From NCBI GenBank assembly GCA_016648135.1, contig JADDOH010000523.1, positions 124,001-188,000 on the forward strand: a stretch of 64,000 bases of DNA, in the 5' to 3' direction. Source of the DNA: Agrypnia vestita (Eukaryota; Arthropoda; Insecta; Trichoptera; Phryganeidae). Below, in pieces: positions 13,001-25,228 of this stretch. The translations under genes and the position numbers were made by a program. The notes under the pieces were generated by a model, which was given only the letters and a program-made list of their open reading frames with translations, was not told the origin of the DNA and ran no database searches. The stretch's first letter is position 1. The number at the start of each line of letters is the position of its first letter.

Positions 13001-13139
13001 CTCTGGACTTGCGAAGTAAGGAGATAAATTGATGGCATTGAGGATATAAGATGGACAGGAATTAGGATGATTCTAAGTGCGCTGTATAACAAATTAAAAT
13101 CGGATCGGATCCGGATAAAATCGATAGATTTCATGCACT
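10044..13139. other. Unassigned stretch, probable intergenic or 5' intronic DNA
   Basis: No ORF above 82 codons and none with domain character. If one of the upstream untranslated exons is real, this is intron. No inverted repeats or LINE motifs noted. Confidence 0.5.
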
Positions 13140-13348
13140 TTGCACGATCAGGTTTACTTGCCTTATCCGCCAATCCTCCACAACGCGACCAGCCGACGGA
13201 CGCGCCGAGATGCAACACAGAGAACCGCGACACTTCATCCCCCGGTTAGCCGAACAGAACCAGCCTCCAGAATAGTTTACGATTAGTTTTACGCATAATT
13301 AAGTCAATCAAATTAAGTAAACTTGTACACTTCGTCGTCAATAAATTT
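13140..13348 (+). other. Candidate first exon or promoter island ending in a splice donor
   Basis: A GC- and CpG-richer stretch (around 13150-13260) followed by a donor ATTT/GTAAGTAAG at 13349. No TATA box or long ORF was seen. It could be a promoter with first exon for the gene at 26.5 kb or for an unrelated transcript. Low certainty. Confidence 0.25.
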
Positions 13349-14089
13349 GTAAGTAAGAATCCTTTTCATTATTATTCATCTGTCTAATTCTTTAACTGAG
13401 AAACATCCAAGCATTCACAGATTGTAGAAACAGTGGAGTGTGTGTGTCCAAACTTTATTATAAGTCTCAATCGGGCATCCACCAATCCTCCACACTATTT
13501 TCATAATTCCAATACTTATCGTATCGATCGAGATTTTTGTATTTTATAAGTATAAACAACACTATTATAACAGAAAGGCGTATTAGCATTTCTACGTTTG
13601 ATTGTATTTATTATTTTCGTGAGTTCAATATTTTTAACCTTAATATGATAAAATAATTTTCCAATTTACAGACTTTTATACCCTTAAATGTGTTTTACAA
13701 TATGCAAAAGAGTATCGCTTTGTAGAACGTCAATATCTGTCAGTCTATTATTTTATCTGAGCCATTTTGATTTGTTTCTTATAATAAAATTATCTACTTT
13801 TATGTTTTCCAAGCAACAGTAAATGAGACTGTCAAACACAGGTTGAAGGATGTCAGACAATGACTGTTGGGAATAAGAAATTTGTTTACACACAACGTTC
13901 TAATCAATAGTAAATTTAACTTGTTTGAATCAGTGGAGTAGCATATAATCGGGCTTCCGGTTAAAAATGTATTTTTGAATCCCGTACCAGACTCTAAGAA
14001 CAAGTCTTGTTTTACTTGTAGAATTATTTACGTATATTTATTTATTCTTATTTTTAGTTATAAAAATCACTACCCCTTAAAATCCCACA
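13349..14089. other. Unassigned AT-rich stretch
   Basis: Nothing recognised apart from short chance frames. Confidence 0.5.
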
Positions 14090-14275
14090 TATAATAATTT
14101 CGTTGTCTGTCCATCCGTCCGACCGTCTGTCCGTTACATCGTGTAACGTCCGCAACTTCTTTACAGTATAAAAAATCCTTTTTTTTTTTTATAACTAAAA
14201 AATAATTATTATTTTGGAACCGACATGTAAAAGTACCGTCATTTTTGACTGGTAACAGCTAAAAGATAGTATAAA
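14090..14275 (+). repeat. Dispersed CTGTCCGTCCG family, copy 2
   Basis: TTTCGTTGTCTGTCCATCCG, then CGTGTAACGTCCGCAACTTC, then GGAACCGACATGTAAAAGTA and TTTTTGACTGGTAACAGCT. Same module order as the copies at 775 and 54530. Confidence 0.65.
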
Positions 14276-14518
14276 GGGTACAAGTTTCATTACTATTGAT
14301 AATTCGGATTTATCTATTTAGATATGTGAAAAGTAAGTATTGCGAGAGATAGTTATTGGGAGATTCTAGTATAAAATATAATATAAAATGTAATTAAACT
14401 CAAGTAGAGATAACATAGTTTTCCATCTATTTTAATAATATCATAAATCATCATAAATAATAATTTAATTGATCTGTAACTATTGAGGTATTAAATGTTA
14501 ATTTTTATCATTAAATAA

Positions 14519-14789
14519 AATATCGCTTTGTTTGACACCACTTTGAATTATTACACAACTAGTTTCAGCTCACAACTGAGCCTTCATCAGGGTTGACTGT
14601 TTCTAATCAAAAACATCATCACAAACAATCAAGAAAGCATTAAGGGGAGGAAAGAGACGGAACGTCAACTTTGGTGGGGATTAGGTGAGAGAGAAGGGGT
14701 ATGGGTGGGTGCAGTTAATTGGAAGGGGAACATATCTAGAATTGGGCTAGAAATAACTCAATAAAGTGGTGTCAAACAAAGTGATATAT
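14519..14789 (-). mobile_element. Penelope-like inverted-repeat cassette with hammerhead-like core
   Basis: Ends ATCGCTTTGTTTGACACCAC and its inverted copy (14763-14789) flank about 270 bp. On the minus strand at 14590-14562 it reads CTGATGA, A, GGCTCA-GTTG-TGAGCT hairpin, GAAAC, which matches the conserved core of hammerhead ribozymes. Known: Penelope-like retroelements carry hammerhead motifs in their terminal repeats. Interior is G-rich and non-coding. Confidence 0.6.
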
Positions 14790-14851
14790 TATTTAAAGAT
14801 ATAGTGTCTCACCATAATGTGTTAGATTTGTGTGAAAATTTAGTTAATTTT

Positions 14852-15297
14852 TACTCCCCTTATATTAACTCGTGGCGTCTGCTTGTCTTCTTGTCTTTTT
14901 GTCTGACAAAAAAATTTTGGATCCATTTTAAACCCCTTTCCACCCGTGATCCAATCGAGCTGAAACTTTGCAAGCAGAGTCGTGGCGACGATCAAGAAGA
15001 TCTATCAAATTTTCGTTAAAAAAAATTAATACATTTTTGGATTTTTCAAATTTTGAATGGTTTTTTCATACAACTTACTAAGTTGTATGAAAATATTTCA
15101 ACGCGTCTGGTAGACGCGAAACCTGATTAAAGTATAATTTTGGATTTTTGGAAATTTTTTATTACTCCCTTTCGTAGCGTCGGTAGTAGTAGTCGCCCGA
15201 CCGAAGCCCAACGCGTAGGTTAAGCGAAAAAAAAAGTTTCAACTAGTAAATGAGAAAGGGAGTATAATAAAAACTTGTTTTTTATGGATTACTTTTT
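14852..15297 (+). repeat. TACTCCCTTTC repeat family, copy B
   Basis: TACTCCCCTTATATTAACTC at the left, CAATCGAGCTGAAACTTTGC in the middle, TGAGAAAGGGAGTA at 15251-15264, then the conserved tail. Longer than copy A because it carries an extra ~100 bp with a near-perfect palindrome at 15063-15093 (CATACAACTTA/TAAGTTGTATG) and an internal partial duplication. Copy C begins directly after it. Confidence 0.75.
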
Positions 15298-15830
15298 TAC
15301 TCCCTTTCTTTTAACTCGTAGCGTCTGCTTGTCTACTTGTCGTCTTGTCTGCTTATCTGACGAAAAAACTTTGGATTGATTTTTAACCCTTTTCCCGTGA
15401 TCCAATCGAGCTGAAACTTTGCAAGCAGACTCGTGGCGACAATCAAGAAGATCTATCAAATTTTCGTTAAAAAACTTAATAATTATAGTATAATTTCTGA
15501 TTTTTAGAAATTTTAATGGTTTTTTCAAATTGGAATCATTACCAAAGTTTGCGGCGGCCCGATAACGTCGCGGAATATTTTGTAAATTTGAATTACTCCG
15601 TCGGTATACATAATATGTACTTCACTACGAACTTCGAAAATCTAAATTGACTGACAAATGTTTTTAGAATTTAATCTTCAAAGCATGAAGTGTCTTATCA
15701 AAGCTCAAAACATCTGACATTTTAGAAATATATTAATTTACTGTAAGTTTAGTGTTATGTTATATGTTTTAATTCGTCTTTAATTGTTGTTATATTTTAC
15801 AAAGAAATGGAGTATAATAAAAACTTGGTT
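15298..15830 (+). repeat. TACTCCCTTTC repeat family, copy C (interrupted)
   Basis: Abuts copy B head to tail. The first ~240 bp are typical (TAGCGTCTGCTTGTC, CAATCGAGCTGAAACTTTGC). The middle differs from other copies, and a typical end AAATGGAGTATAATAAAAAC with the GGTTTTTATGGGTTAG tail appears at about 15805-15845. Probably an insertion or internal rearrangement. Confidence 0.65.
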
Positions 15831-16069
15831 TTTATGGGTTAGTTTTTTAATGGCATTAAGTTGTAGAACAACAAATTCTTTGAAAAATCATTTTCGATGA
15901 AAATGAAATAGCTATTAGAAAGGCTATTTATTTATTATACATGATTTTGAAGATCCTTTTATTATATTCTACTTTATTGAAGTCTATTTAAATTACAATT
16001 AATAAATACATTTCATTCGCTGTAGCTTTCCAAAAAGAGATTAACTTTTGTGCTAGGAGAAATAATTAC

Positions 16070-16260
16070 TCTTTTAGATGATTACTTATTTTGTATACAT
16101 GTATTTAAAAATGATTTGATTAAATAGGATACAATGTATTCTGACGAAGGCGCTATGGGCTCTGAAACATGTTGATATTTTTAAATACATAAATGGTGAA
16201 AACAAAGTTCATTTTTATTAATTGTATTAATAATTTCACCACAAAATCATTTTGCTCTTT
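16070..16260 (+). mobile_element. Penelope-like 3' fragment with hammerhead-like core
   Basis: CTGACGA, A, GGCGC-TATGG-GCTCT, GAAAC at 16141-16168, followed by ATGTTGATA. The downstream sequence GGTGAAAACAAAGTT and TTTCACCACAAAAT resembles the outer part of the 25.3-25.7 kb cassette, so they are related. An outer 13-bp helix (TGTATTTAAAAAT / ATTTTTAAATACA) brackets the core. Confidence 0.55.
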
Positions 16261-16489
16261 TGGAAGATATATTTAATTTTTAATTGTGTTTTTTGTAGTG
16301 TTCATTTAACTTTTTTTTATTTGTTTAATCTCAGATATCTTCTTAATTTCTGTACAGAGGCTATTAAATTTTTTAATTCCTAAATAAATATTATTTTGTT
16401 GATATTGTTTGGTGTTACATTTTGATATTTTGAAATTATATAAATATCTTAACAATGTTTTCAAGAACATATTTGCCTTGAAGATTCTG

Positions 16490-16610
16490 GAAGAATGAAG
16501 AAAGGAAGAACTGGAGAGTGCTGGCACAAGACCGAGATATGTGAAGGAAGACTCTTGGGTACGCCAAGACCCACCAGGGGTTATAGAGCCAAATGTGAAG
16601 ATGAAAATGT
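16490..16610 (+). pseudogene. LINE (RTE-like) tail fragment
   Basis: Contains CTGGCACAAGACCGAGATAT and GCCAAGACCCACCAGGGGTT, the nucleotide form of the DRDxWRxxxxEAKTHQGL-type C-terminus. A second copy lies at 43590-43690. Confidence 0.65.
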
Positions 16611-16944
16611 CGGTTAATGAATTTTCTGGTTATTTCGTAATGGAATTCAGTAACGTTTACTGATAAACTGATTTACCGGAGGCCGGCTACGCATGCTCTA
16701 TTACTCGTCGTTGGTACCGAGCATTTATTTTATATTTTAATTTAATATTTAGCTGCTCATTCATTCGTAACTAATATTTAAAATGTCTGCTGTAGTTGTT
16801 GCGATTGTTGAACATGTTCAGTGATTTTGTCCCCCCAGGCGGCTGTCCAGACAGTAGCTACGTCACTGGTTTGAAAACTATGTTTTGATGTTAACTTTGG
16901 ATTAGATTTCAAACTTTACATTTGAAATTCTACTATCAAATTGT

Positions 16945-17040
16945 ATACACTGGTTTCTCATATCAGAGGATCTGGGTTCGATTTTCGGGGAGGTTACAGT
17001 TCACCTCTGCAATTTTCTCAAACCTGGGTATTTTTATTTA
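16945..17040 (+). mobile_element. tRNA-derived SINE, truncated
   Basis: CTGGTTTCTCATATCAGAGG then B-box-like TGGGTTCGATTTTC and TCAAACCTGGGTATTTTT. Lacks the A box and the 3' body. Confidence 0.65.
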
Positions 17041-17144
17041 TATTTAGATGCCTTATATAATATATGCCCATATTGATGGAGTAATTAATTTATAAAGAAT
17101 GAAAATGTTAGGAAATAATATAATGAACTGATCTTAGCATAGTT

Positions 17145-17425
17145 AATATAATGTAAAAGGATCGCTCAGATGGTTTGGGCATGTTGAGCGAATGAATGGC
17201 AAGAAAAATATCTGACGCAAGGGTTGACGGCACCAGAATGAGAGGATGACCACAAGGACGTGGCATGACCAGATTAACCAGATACCGTAAGGTGGTCCTG
17301 TTAGGAGTCTCAACAATCGTCTAGCATGTAAACGAAGACGTATGAATGTGAATGACGCGAGAGTTGCGACAGAAAAGTGAGGTGCTCTCTCCTCCCTGCG
17401 TTCCCCCGCGGGAAAACGGCGTGAT
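17145..17425 (+). pseudogene. LINE remnant (RFGHVERM-type C-terminus)
   Basis: Broken frames give SLRWFGHVERMNGKKN, TWHDQINQIP and ACKRRRMNVNDARVATEKW, the usual C-terminal segment of an arthropod non-LTR element. Several frameshifts and stops. Related fragments lie at 20345 (minus) and 21455 (plus). Confidence 0.75.
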
Positions 17426-18082
17426 GGTAAGAAGTAATAAAGCCCCGTTTTCGTGAAAACCTACCTCAAGGGCACTTTACACAACAAATTATTTAACAAA
17501 ACAACTTAATGATTATATAAATTATTTACTATTACTTAAACACTATATCAAATGCATTAAAATAGAATTGATGGTTGAAACCGTGCGGAGAAGGCCAGGA
17601 AAATTTTTTGTTTATGCTTATTTGGAGTAGAGATATAAGATACTATTGTAATGATCTGATTCTACAAGTTTTTGTACAATTATGATGTGTTTTGCTCGGT
17701 AATTGGTATTCATGACCCGATGAAGAGTTGAATATTAAATAATTATAATAAATAAATGACAGCATGATTAGACTCTTTTCGAGTTTGAATAATCAAAAAC
17801 AAACTGCTTTTAAAAGATATATGTATGTGAACGAGGCAACAATAGTATGTCAGGACAGAAGAGTTTGAGGTTAATTATAACTCGTCACTATGCTAGACGT
17901 TGTTATTGTGGATAAAATATCATTTATTATACGATTCAAAGATTGTTCTTGCTAAGACATATTGAAGATATTTGACTCTTTCATCGCATTTTGATGTTTG
18001 GCACGTTTATGAAAAGAATATTAGTAGGTATTTCAATTGTTTAAGGAGGATGCGATTCAATTTAAAAAATAAGAACAAAATA

Positions 18083-18222
18083 ACCAGTTTCTCATACCGA
18101 GGGTTCCGAGTTCGATTCTCAGTGGGTTCAGAATAAATCTCTGTGATTTACTCAAACTTGGGTATTTTTGTAATATTCATCAGAAACTAGGCCGCTGGGC
18201 CTGTTGAAGCGTTTAAAAAATC
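18083..18222 (+). mobile_element. tRNA-derived SINE, 5' truncated
   Basis: CCAGTTTCTCATACCGAGGG, B box GGGTTCCGAGTTCGATTCTC, TGTGATTTACTCAAACTTGG and GGCCTGTTGAAGCGTTTAAA. Confidence 0.75.
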
Positions 18223-18681
18223 AGTTTCAAACAGCTCCTTCCTGTTTGTTTATATATTGCTAAAAATATTATTTTTGGCGCCTATGTGCAGTACGCATTA
18301 CAATTATTTCAATGTATTTTACAATTATAAGTAATTAATTATATTCCTGATAACTTTTCAGGATTTTCTGAATGTTAAGAAGTCACCTCAAGTGACGTCA
18401 CATCGGTATTCGATAAAACACAACCTATACAACAAAGGTGTACGAAACATCATTAATTATTATTTTAATATTGACATCATCCAGTAAATTACGCTACTTT
18501 ACGGAATGTGTATAAATATAAATCGATTATTTAATTGGTTTTTCCAAACGCGAAATTATTTCGTCATAAAGTTTATCTTTATTAAAAAAAATCTTGAAAT
18601 ATTTTCAGTACACCCGTGTGACGTTCACTTATATGTGTAAGAGTCCAATTATTATATTTTCGCGTACATGTCTCTTTGCAG

Positions 18682-18929
18682 GTTAACACGATAAGGTACT
18701 TAATGCCAAGTAGATGTTAGTTTCGGCATACAAGATAAAATTATCTTTTCATTTGATTGATACTCTCGATTGCGACTTCTTTTGTAAGCGTGAATCGCTC
18801 GTCTCCTGCTAGCACCGGCTGTCGCCGTTCCGCGCTCCCACGTGACCGTCCCGGGCGGAAGCATCTTGTGATTCGTTGATATTAATTTGCCCGTAATATG
18901 CCTACCATTCTGTCGCGTCGGAAGCAAAT
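18682..18929 (+). other. Candidate untranslated exon (GC-rich island with acceptor and donor)
   Basis: A 248-bp GC- and CpG-richer island in AT-rich DNA. It is bounded by TCTCTTTGCAG on the left and AAAT/GTAAGTAC on the right, and has no long + frame. The coding exon at 26510 begins after an acceptor, so an upstream untranslated exon must exist and this is one candidate. A 75-codon minus-strand frame overlaps it but shows no domain I recognise. The assignment is an inference. Confidence 0.35.
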
Positions 18930-20340
18930 GTAAGTACTGCCCATCGTCGAGTTCTTCCGAAAAATAAAAATGTTACGATCCTTATAAAAATCTTCCGAGA
19001 TTAATATTAAATAAATATTAATAATCTTTCACGCCCGCTGCATGCTGAATATGACTAGAAAAACCCTTGAATATCGCTTGGTTGCTAAGCTTTTCTTTAT
19101 AATAAACTTTAACAGATAAATATTTCCATATAGCTTTATAATAGTGTAGATTTGAATAAGCCGATATCGTTACAATAATATAGTAAAAATGTTACATAAC
19201 AGTTAGTTATTTCACTCAACCAAAAAGCAAAACATATACAAATCAATTATTTAAGTCCAATTTGACAAATACTAGTAATCTTTCAATACACATTTTGAAA
19301 TATGTTTGAATATTATAAAGTTGTTGGCAAAGACGTCCAGTTGCTCGTATCTGTTTGCTAGTCTAGGAAGGCTTTGCAGTGGGGAATTAAAGACGTAGTT
19401 GGTAGCTGCCTATACTGTCAACGAGACATGTTTGTCGGGGTTCATTTATGGATTATATAATTGAGAAAAAGAAATTTATAAAATGTTCTTGGCGTAGTAG
19501 TTGTTTGCCTAGTTATCCAATTGTCGCGGGCAATTCAATACTATATTATATGCATATTCAAGACCACAAAATTTGGCATATTTTTCAAAACACAGGCGTT
19601 TAGCATGGATAGAAAATAGTAAAAATGTTGACGTGACACCTATTGCGCGTACACGTTTCTATTTATTTTTAATGAAAATGAATAAATATATGCATAATAT
19701 TTATAAATGTATATATCAACGTCAAGCAATCCACACACGCCCAAATCAGATATTTTTTTACATACTAGGTAAACATATTTGTTTTTACATGTTTAGCCTT
19801 ATGTACATGGTTATACTACTGAGGCAACTATTTTACACATTTTTTATGTAAGGTAAATAGATTTAAAAATTTACACATTAAATCAGTGAGTGTGTTAGTA
19901 AATAAATGATTTCATGGTACAGTTTTAATAACATAAGTTGAGTAGTGTTAGAGTAGGATGCACGGCGTGACGCTGATGTGGGTCTACAACAAATGTACCC
20001 GCACACACTCATGGACGTGGCTCGTGTATAGGTGGCCAATCTTTGGATAAATGTTCAATCAGAGCTTATGCACCATTTTTATTTTTATCTTAACATTTGG
20101 GAAGCGAAATTAATAATTTGGGTGCAACAAATTCCCCCTTTGTGGTACTTATCCAGAAAATCATTAAATATTCCTCCTCTTTCTCGGTCTAGTATTTTTG
20201 GCATTTTATTTGTTAGCGATAAACATAAAAATAAGTTCGGAGATAAATTTTCTCCAAATAAGCATTATTGGATAATTTATTCATATTTGCATAAATCACG
20301 TTTATTATACATCTTCTCATTCACACTGTCCAATTATTGA
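18930..20340. other. Unassigned stretch with chance ORFs
   Basis: Frames of 92 (19573-19851) and 102 codons (20032-20340) on the + strand are rich in codons of AT-rich DNA and match nothing. I do not call them genes. Confidence 0.5.
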
Positions 20341-20344
20341 AGCG

Positions 20345-20460
20345 CTTAACAGGGCTATCCTCTAATGTTTGTCTTTACCATTTTTTCCTCACTCATACGT
20401 TCCACATGACCAAGCCATCTCAGCGAGATGCCAGAGAGAAAAAGCCTAGATGCAATACCA
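20345..20460 (-). pseudogene. LINE remnant (RWLGHVERM tail)
   Basis: The minus strand reads LSGISLRWLGHVERMSEEKM then VKTNIRG and a stop. Same tail type as 17145-17425, truncated. Confidence 0.75.
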
Positions 20461-20469
20461 TCCAACCAA

Positions 20470-20637
20470 GGCAGCCTTACAATATACATATTTAAAAAAA
20501 ATATATGAATACGTCATGTTCCCTGAAAGTGTTACTTCAGGCCGCGGCATGTCAACTTGACGAAGATCATTTATATAAATTAGAAATAAAATTTGCCACC
20601 GTCTGTCTCTGCTGCCCTGTGGGACAACGCTGGTCAC
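20470..20637 (-). pseudogene. LINE reverse transcriptase fragment
   Basis: The minus frame includes VVPQGSRDRRWQILFLIYIN and DL, matching the VPQGSxLGPxLFLIYINDL block of jockey/CR1-type reverse transcriptases. Only this block survives. Confidence 0.75.
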
Positions 20638-20899
20638 ATATAAGCGAGGTTTCCTCTTAGCGCTTGTATTTAATTTAATTAGTAATGTCCGTCAAATAAC
20701 ATAACTTTAAAATTATTATTTACAGGTCTAATTCCTCACGTAATGTTCAAACGTATTTTTTATAAACCCACATTATAATAAGCTAAATATTAAATACAAC
20801 CTCACCGCAGCAAGGCATCCCTTAATGGATGCTAAAATTATTTTAATTTTCTGCGATGGGCCATCAGTGAAACTCCGAGAATACAGTGTGGTGACTGCA

Positions 20900-21330
20900 A
20901 TCCAGTACTTAACCTAACACCCTGACTTCGGTACGGTATTGCAAGGCAATACTTAACCTATACTTCAACACACACCCATCACATCAGCCCTGATGATGAC
21001 CTTGCAATGAGATCCGAAACGTCGGCCAGAGAGGTCACATATACACGGCAGAATATCCCAGAAAACTATAGATCTAAAACTACAGAAGGTTCGTTGACCA
21101 TGATCGGTGGTCTGCACCGCACGGCATTCACACATCGCCGACTCTTTAAGGCACCACCCGCGCATCATGTGGGCGTAACGGCTATGGGAGTAGCTTATCC
21201 TATTGATGGAGGACCAGAGTTACGGGGCAGGGCAGTGAGAAACCAGATTGTCTCTCAATGGGGTCATGTACGAAGGGTAAAGGAACTCTTTGCTTGCTTG
21301 CTAAGCGATAAAACTTGCTGATCCAAACCA
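20900..21330 (+). mobile_element. Probable Penelope-like fragment with hammerhead-like core
   Basis: At 20990-21020 CTGATGA, TGA...GAGATCC, GAAAC is followed by GTCGGCC. It has conserved core boxes but a weaker stem II than other copies. It lies in a less AT-rich block up to about 21330. A 104-codon + frame (21007-21321) has no domain I recognise. Confidence 0.4.
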
Positions 21331-21454
21331 AAGGCATTTTTCGATTATCATCCGCGCCTTCCAGCCCGCTTAACAGCTAGCTAGCTATAAGTGTCAGTCC
21401 TACACCTTACCTACATAATAATAATACTAACGTCAGTAAAAATAAAAGTAGGTA

Positions 21455-21595
21455 TGAATGTATGTAACAAGTAGGTATGGTGTCTGAATGTGGATGAGGC
21501 GAGAGTTGTATGTCTGGATAGAAAAGTGTGGCGCTCTATCCTCTGCGCCTATTCTCGAGGAGAAACGGCATGATATAAGTAAGTAAGCGGAATGC
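21455..21595 (+). pseudogene. LINE tail fragment
   Basis: The frame NVDEARVVCLDRKVWRSILC then AYSRGETA matches the C-terminal end of the same LINE type as 17145-17425. Ends at AAGTAAGTAA-like simple sequence. Confidence 0.6.
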
Positions 21596-21723
21596 TTGTA
21601 AATTAATAGAAATTGATTAAAATTATCGATGTTTATGTTATACTTAATGCGTTTGCGTATATTATAAATATTATGTTATATACACATACACCCCACATAT
21701 AATACATGCATTTCCATATATTA

Positions 21724-21977
21724 TATATGGGGTATAAAAGGAAATGCAGCAACATTAAAAAAATGCAGTCATCGAGGGTTACTAATTTAAAATGTACTGA
21801 ATTCCAGATTTTTTTAGGAAATATAGTGTATAAATTTAAAGGAAACATGATTTTGGAAGGTATAGATATATACATAAAATCTAGAATTCAGCACATTTTA
21901 TTTAAGTAATCCTCGGAGATTGCATTCAAAACTTTTTTTTTGGTAATTGCTGCCTTTGCTTTTATACTCCACATATC
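21724..21977. mobile_element. Fold-back MITE with ~100-bp arms
   Basis: Left arm TATATGGGGTATAAAAGGAA, GCAGTCATCGAGG, AAAATGTACTGAATTC. The right arm is the approximate inverse (reverse complement GAGTATAAAAGCAAAGGCAG, CAATCTCCGAGG, AAAATGTGCTGAATTC). Two overlapping opposite frames reflect only the symmetry. A related partial copy lies at 35329. Confidence 0.7.
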
Positions 21978-23239
21978 ATGAAAAAATGTGAATTTTCTCC
22001 AAAACACGAGTGAAAACTCTTCTAAAGTATAAATTATTTCTCCTTTACTGCAAATATGTAGGTAAGTTACGTAGTTTTCAATTTTATTTATGCTTGTTTC
22101 TTCATTCAATTACTTTTGAAGAATGTATATTTTTTAAAATGAATAAAATGCGTCATACAGCAATATTTTTTTTTGTTTTATAGTATACCTATCGTATTTA
22201 AAATATTTTTTAATTATTAACGTATCCAGTTTCGTTAACTTTAAGTACAATATCAGTCAAGGGATATGTAAATATGAGAAGTGATAGATACTAAGATTAT
22301 GTGAAGCAAGAAAGGGTTAATCCATCATCATCCATAAGCAATAAGCCGTCATAAATCAATATAATCACTATAATACATTATACTATTTACTGTGTATTGA
22401 TATAATGTGACAAAAAATATGTGACACTATCAAAATGTCACAAAGATATTCAAAACAAATTCTAACATGCGATTTGAGGTCATGAGCGAGCGTATGAGAA
22501 TAAAACCAGTATTTCATTTTTCTGATATTATTAGTTATCTCTCCTTGTTTTAAAATTTAAAAAATGTATTTCTTGTTTTTTTTTATTTTGTTTGTTTTTA
22601 TTTCTCATTAAATAATTAAAAACAATTTTCATTCTTAAAATCCGCGTCCTTGAAAGAGATTTCGGCTCGATTCAAACTCTAAGACATAGATTATACTACC
22701 ATGAAGTTATCTGGAGACAACTCACTTCTTTAACAGATTCGCCGGCACTTGCCTCAGATTCTGGTCATATATCAAACGTCAAACGTCAGTCCATTGGTAA
22801 TCAAGGTTCCGATTGTCAGTTGGATGGTTTTGAGTCTTTCCAGAAGCAGTTAAGATGGAATAAATATTTATAATTTATTGTCTTTATTTATTTAAATTTT
22901 CAGAATCAATATTTGTAGGTGTAGGTTTAGGCACATTTATAGAATCTCGATGTCGAATTAAATGTCATGCATATGGGTTTGAAATTTTGTCTCTTCCTTT
23001 AAATTTCAAACAGATCTCCTAGTTTATTTCCAGATTAAAATCCCAGCTCATTCAAAGATACAGAGATTTATCTCATATATATATATATATATCTCTTAGA
23101 TCTGTGATATCGTATACCTTTTCGTAAACGCAAGCCCCTGGAAAATATGAATTGAAATTGAAATGACCAATATTATTTTGCAATTTTATATAACCAGTAA
23201 TTACTCAAATAACTACCTTAAACAGGATATGTCCATGTT
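21978..23239. other. Unassigned AT-rich stretch
   Basis: No supported feature except an (AT)n run near 23075-23092. Confidence 0.5.
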
Positions 23240-23400
23240 TTGTAGAAACAGTATTCCATCAAGGGTTTGCTCTAAGTCCATTCCTATATACCGTGTTAAT
23301 AGAAAGTCTCACTGGAAATCTCTTGAGGAAAACACACAGAGACGTTCTGTTTGCAGACAATGTTGTTTTACCTTGTTTTTAGAGAAGCTTTAAACAGTAA
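23240..23400 (+). pseudogene. RTE-type LINE reverse transcriptase remnant
   Basis: The + frame reads HQGFALSPFLYTVLIESLT then VLFADNVVL, the HQGSALSPLLF...FADD block of RTE-clade reverse transcriptases with the second catalytic Asp changed to Asn. Flanks are decayed. Confidence 0.8.
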
Positions 23401-25228
23401 CTGTGCAAAATTTTGTTGAGGATTTGGTTTTGTCTAGAAAACAGTCAGAGAGATATTCAATTTTATATGTTTAACTAAGCTTGTTACGATTGTATTAGTA
23501 ATATCAAGAAAATTTGGAGAAAGATTCGTGATACATGATTATTTAAAGGTCGTACTAAGACGATGCGCTCATGTGAACAATCATGAGTCCAAAACCCACC
23601 TGCCAAAATTCCGCAAAATTATTTTATCATAATGAACCCAAGAATTGATAAGTAAACCGTACTACAAATTATGATTGGTAATGATTAAATATCACCATTA
23701 AGATCAAAATCCAGTTATAGAGATTACCGAATTTTAATTTCCATCAGTACAGCGGGCGCTGCTACTAAGGAAGGTAGTGTAAATACAATTACAGTTGTGT
23801 TGCCTTGGCATGGAAATTATTCATAAAATATTACTTTAAATCAGAAGTTAATTAAATACACAAATTTTAAACTAATTATTATCAAAATGTTTGAATTTAT
23901 TTATTTGGTGTACATTTTTTTGCTGAAGTGATATCCTAAAAACAAGTAAAACTCAGTATCTAGGAGTTAAAAGTTATGTTAAGCTATTGTTTAGGTTTGT
24001 GAAAAAGTTAATTCAAAACAAAATATCTGAGCATTGAAACAAAATTAACTTTATCCACCAATTGACGTGCCGTTGAATTTAAAATTAAATTACGTTTCGT
24101 AGTCGTATTTCGACAGCTTTTGACAACGATCACAAAACATTTGTGGAAATGTCGTTTGATATTTCAAAATGTAACTTTGCTTAACCATGATATTGTGAGT
24201 GGAATATCAAACAGGAATGCACATCCGGTAGACAAGCCGCAGTTTTCAAATGTTGAATCAAAATAATACGCGTTACGTGTTAAAACAAATCTTTCCTTTG
24301 CATATTGTGTCTCGTTTGTTGAAATATTGAAGTACGATGTGAATATTATATTTTATTTTCAATTTTATTTAATTTCATATTATATTATATTAATGCCTTG
24401 TAAAATATTTTGCATTTGATTTTACATTTTATTGTAGTATTTTTATACTTTTCAAGACAATTTTTTGCACCGTTATTATTTTTTTTTATGTTCACTAGTA
24501 CACTATCGAAGTTTTTGAGTCCTTTATACATTTAACAGTTTTATGAAGTTTTTTTGTTTTTCTTCTGTATTCATATATTATCACTTTTTGTATTGTATGA
24601 ACAAAAATCCTTATTTAGTTTTCATTATTTACATTATATCGTCATAAAAACATAAAAAATATTATGTTTATAAAGTATTTGGACGAGAATCCATGGTTAA
24701 TATATAATATTTGCCCCCAAAATATTATATTTTTTTCTCTGATTTTAATTTGACTTCATTCATTCAACGTAGATATTTCAAAAATATATGCATTAATTCA
24801 TTTTGTACTAATTGTAGTTTCTTTAGCATTCATTCGTTACTTAAATAATATGACGGATCAATAAATAATCAGTACGCGGGAGAATCATAGTAATTTTATA
24901 TAAATGTACACTTTACTTACCTGTTTGTAAAAGCCCTGTAGGGCGTTAACAAATAAATAAAAAATATGTGTATATTAATTAATACGTGAGATATATTTTT
25001 GGTCGTAGAGTATAAAATTCTTACTAGTAAAGAAACATTTTTTCAATTTTCTTCACAACATATTCAGTATTTTTTAAATTTTTTTTTTGAATCTATAATT
25101 ACATGTAAAATTTAACGTTAAGGTATTATTTACTTACTTTTTGTTTACTTTTTGTCAAATAAAGGAAAAGTATGTACGCGGAATCAATACCATCACACAA
25201 GTCACAGATGTCACAAATCTTTTTTTTT
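23401..25228. other. Unassigned AT-rich stretch
   Basis: No long ORF. Possible weak continuation of the LINE for about 100 bp, otherwise nothing recognised. Confidence 0.5.

Noticed and set aside
20032..20340. 102-codon + frame
   Set aside because: Length is compatible with chance over 64 kb and six frames; no domain or conserved pattern seen.
21007..21321. 104-codon + frame after the hammerhead-like site
   Set aside because: Lies in a repeat-like GC-richer fragment; no reverse transcriptase, nuclease or other domain recognised.
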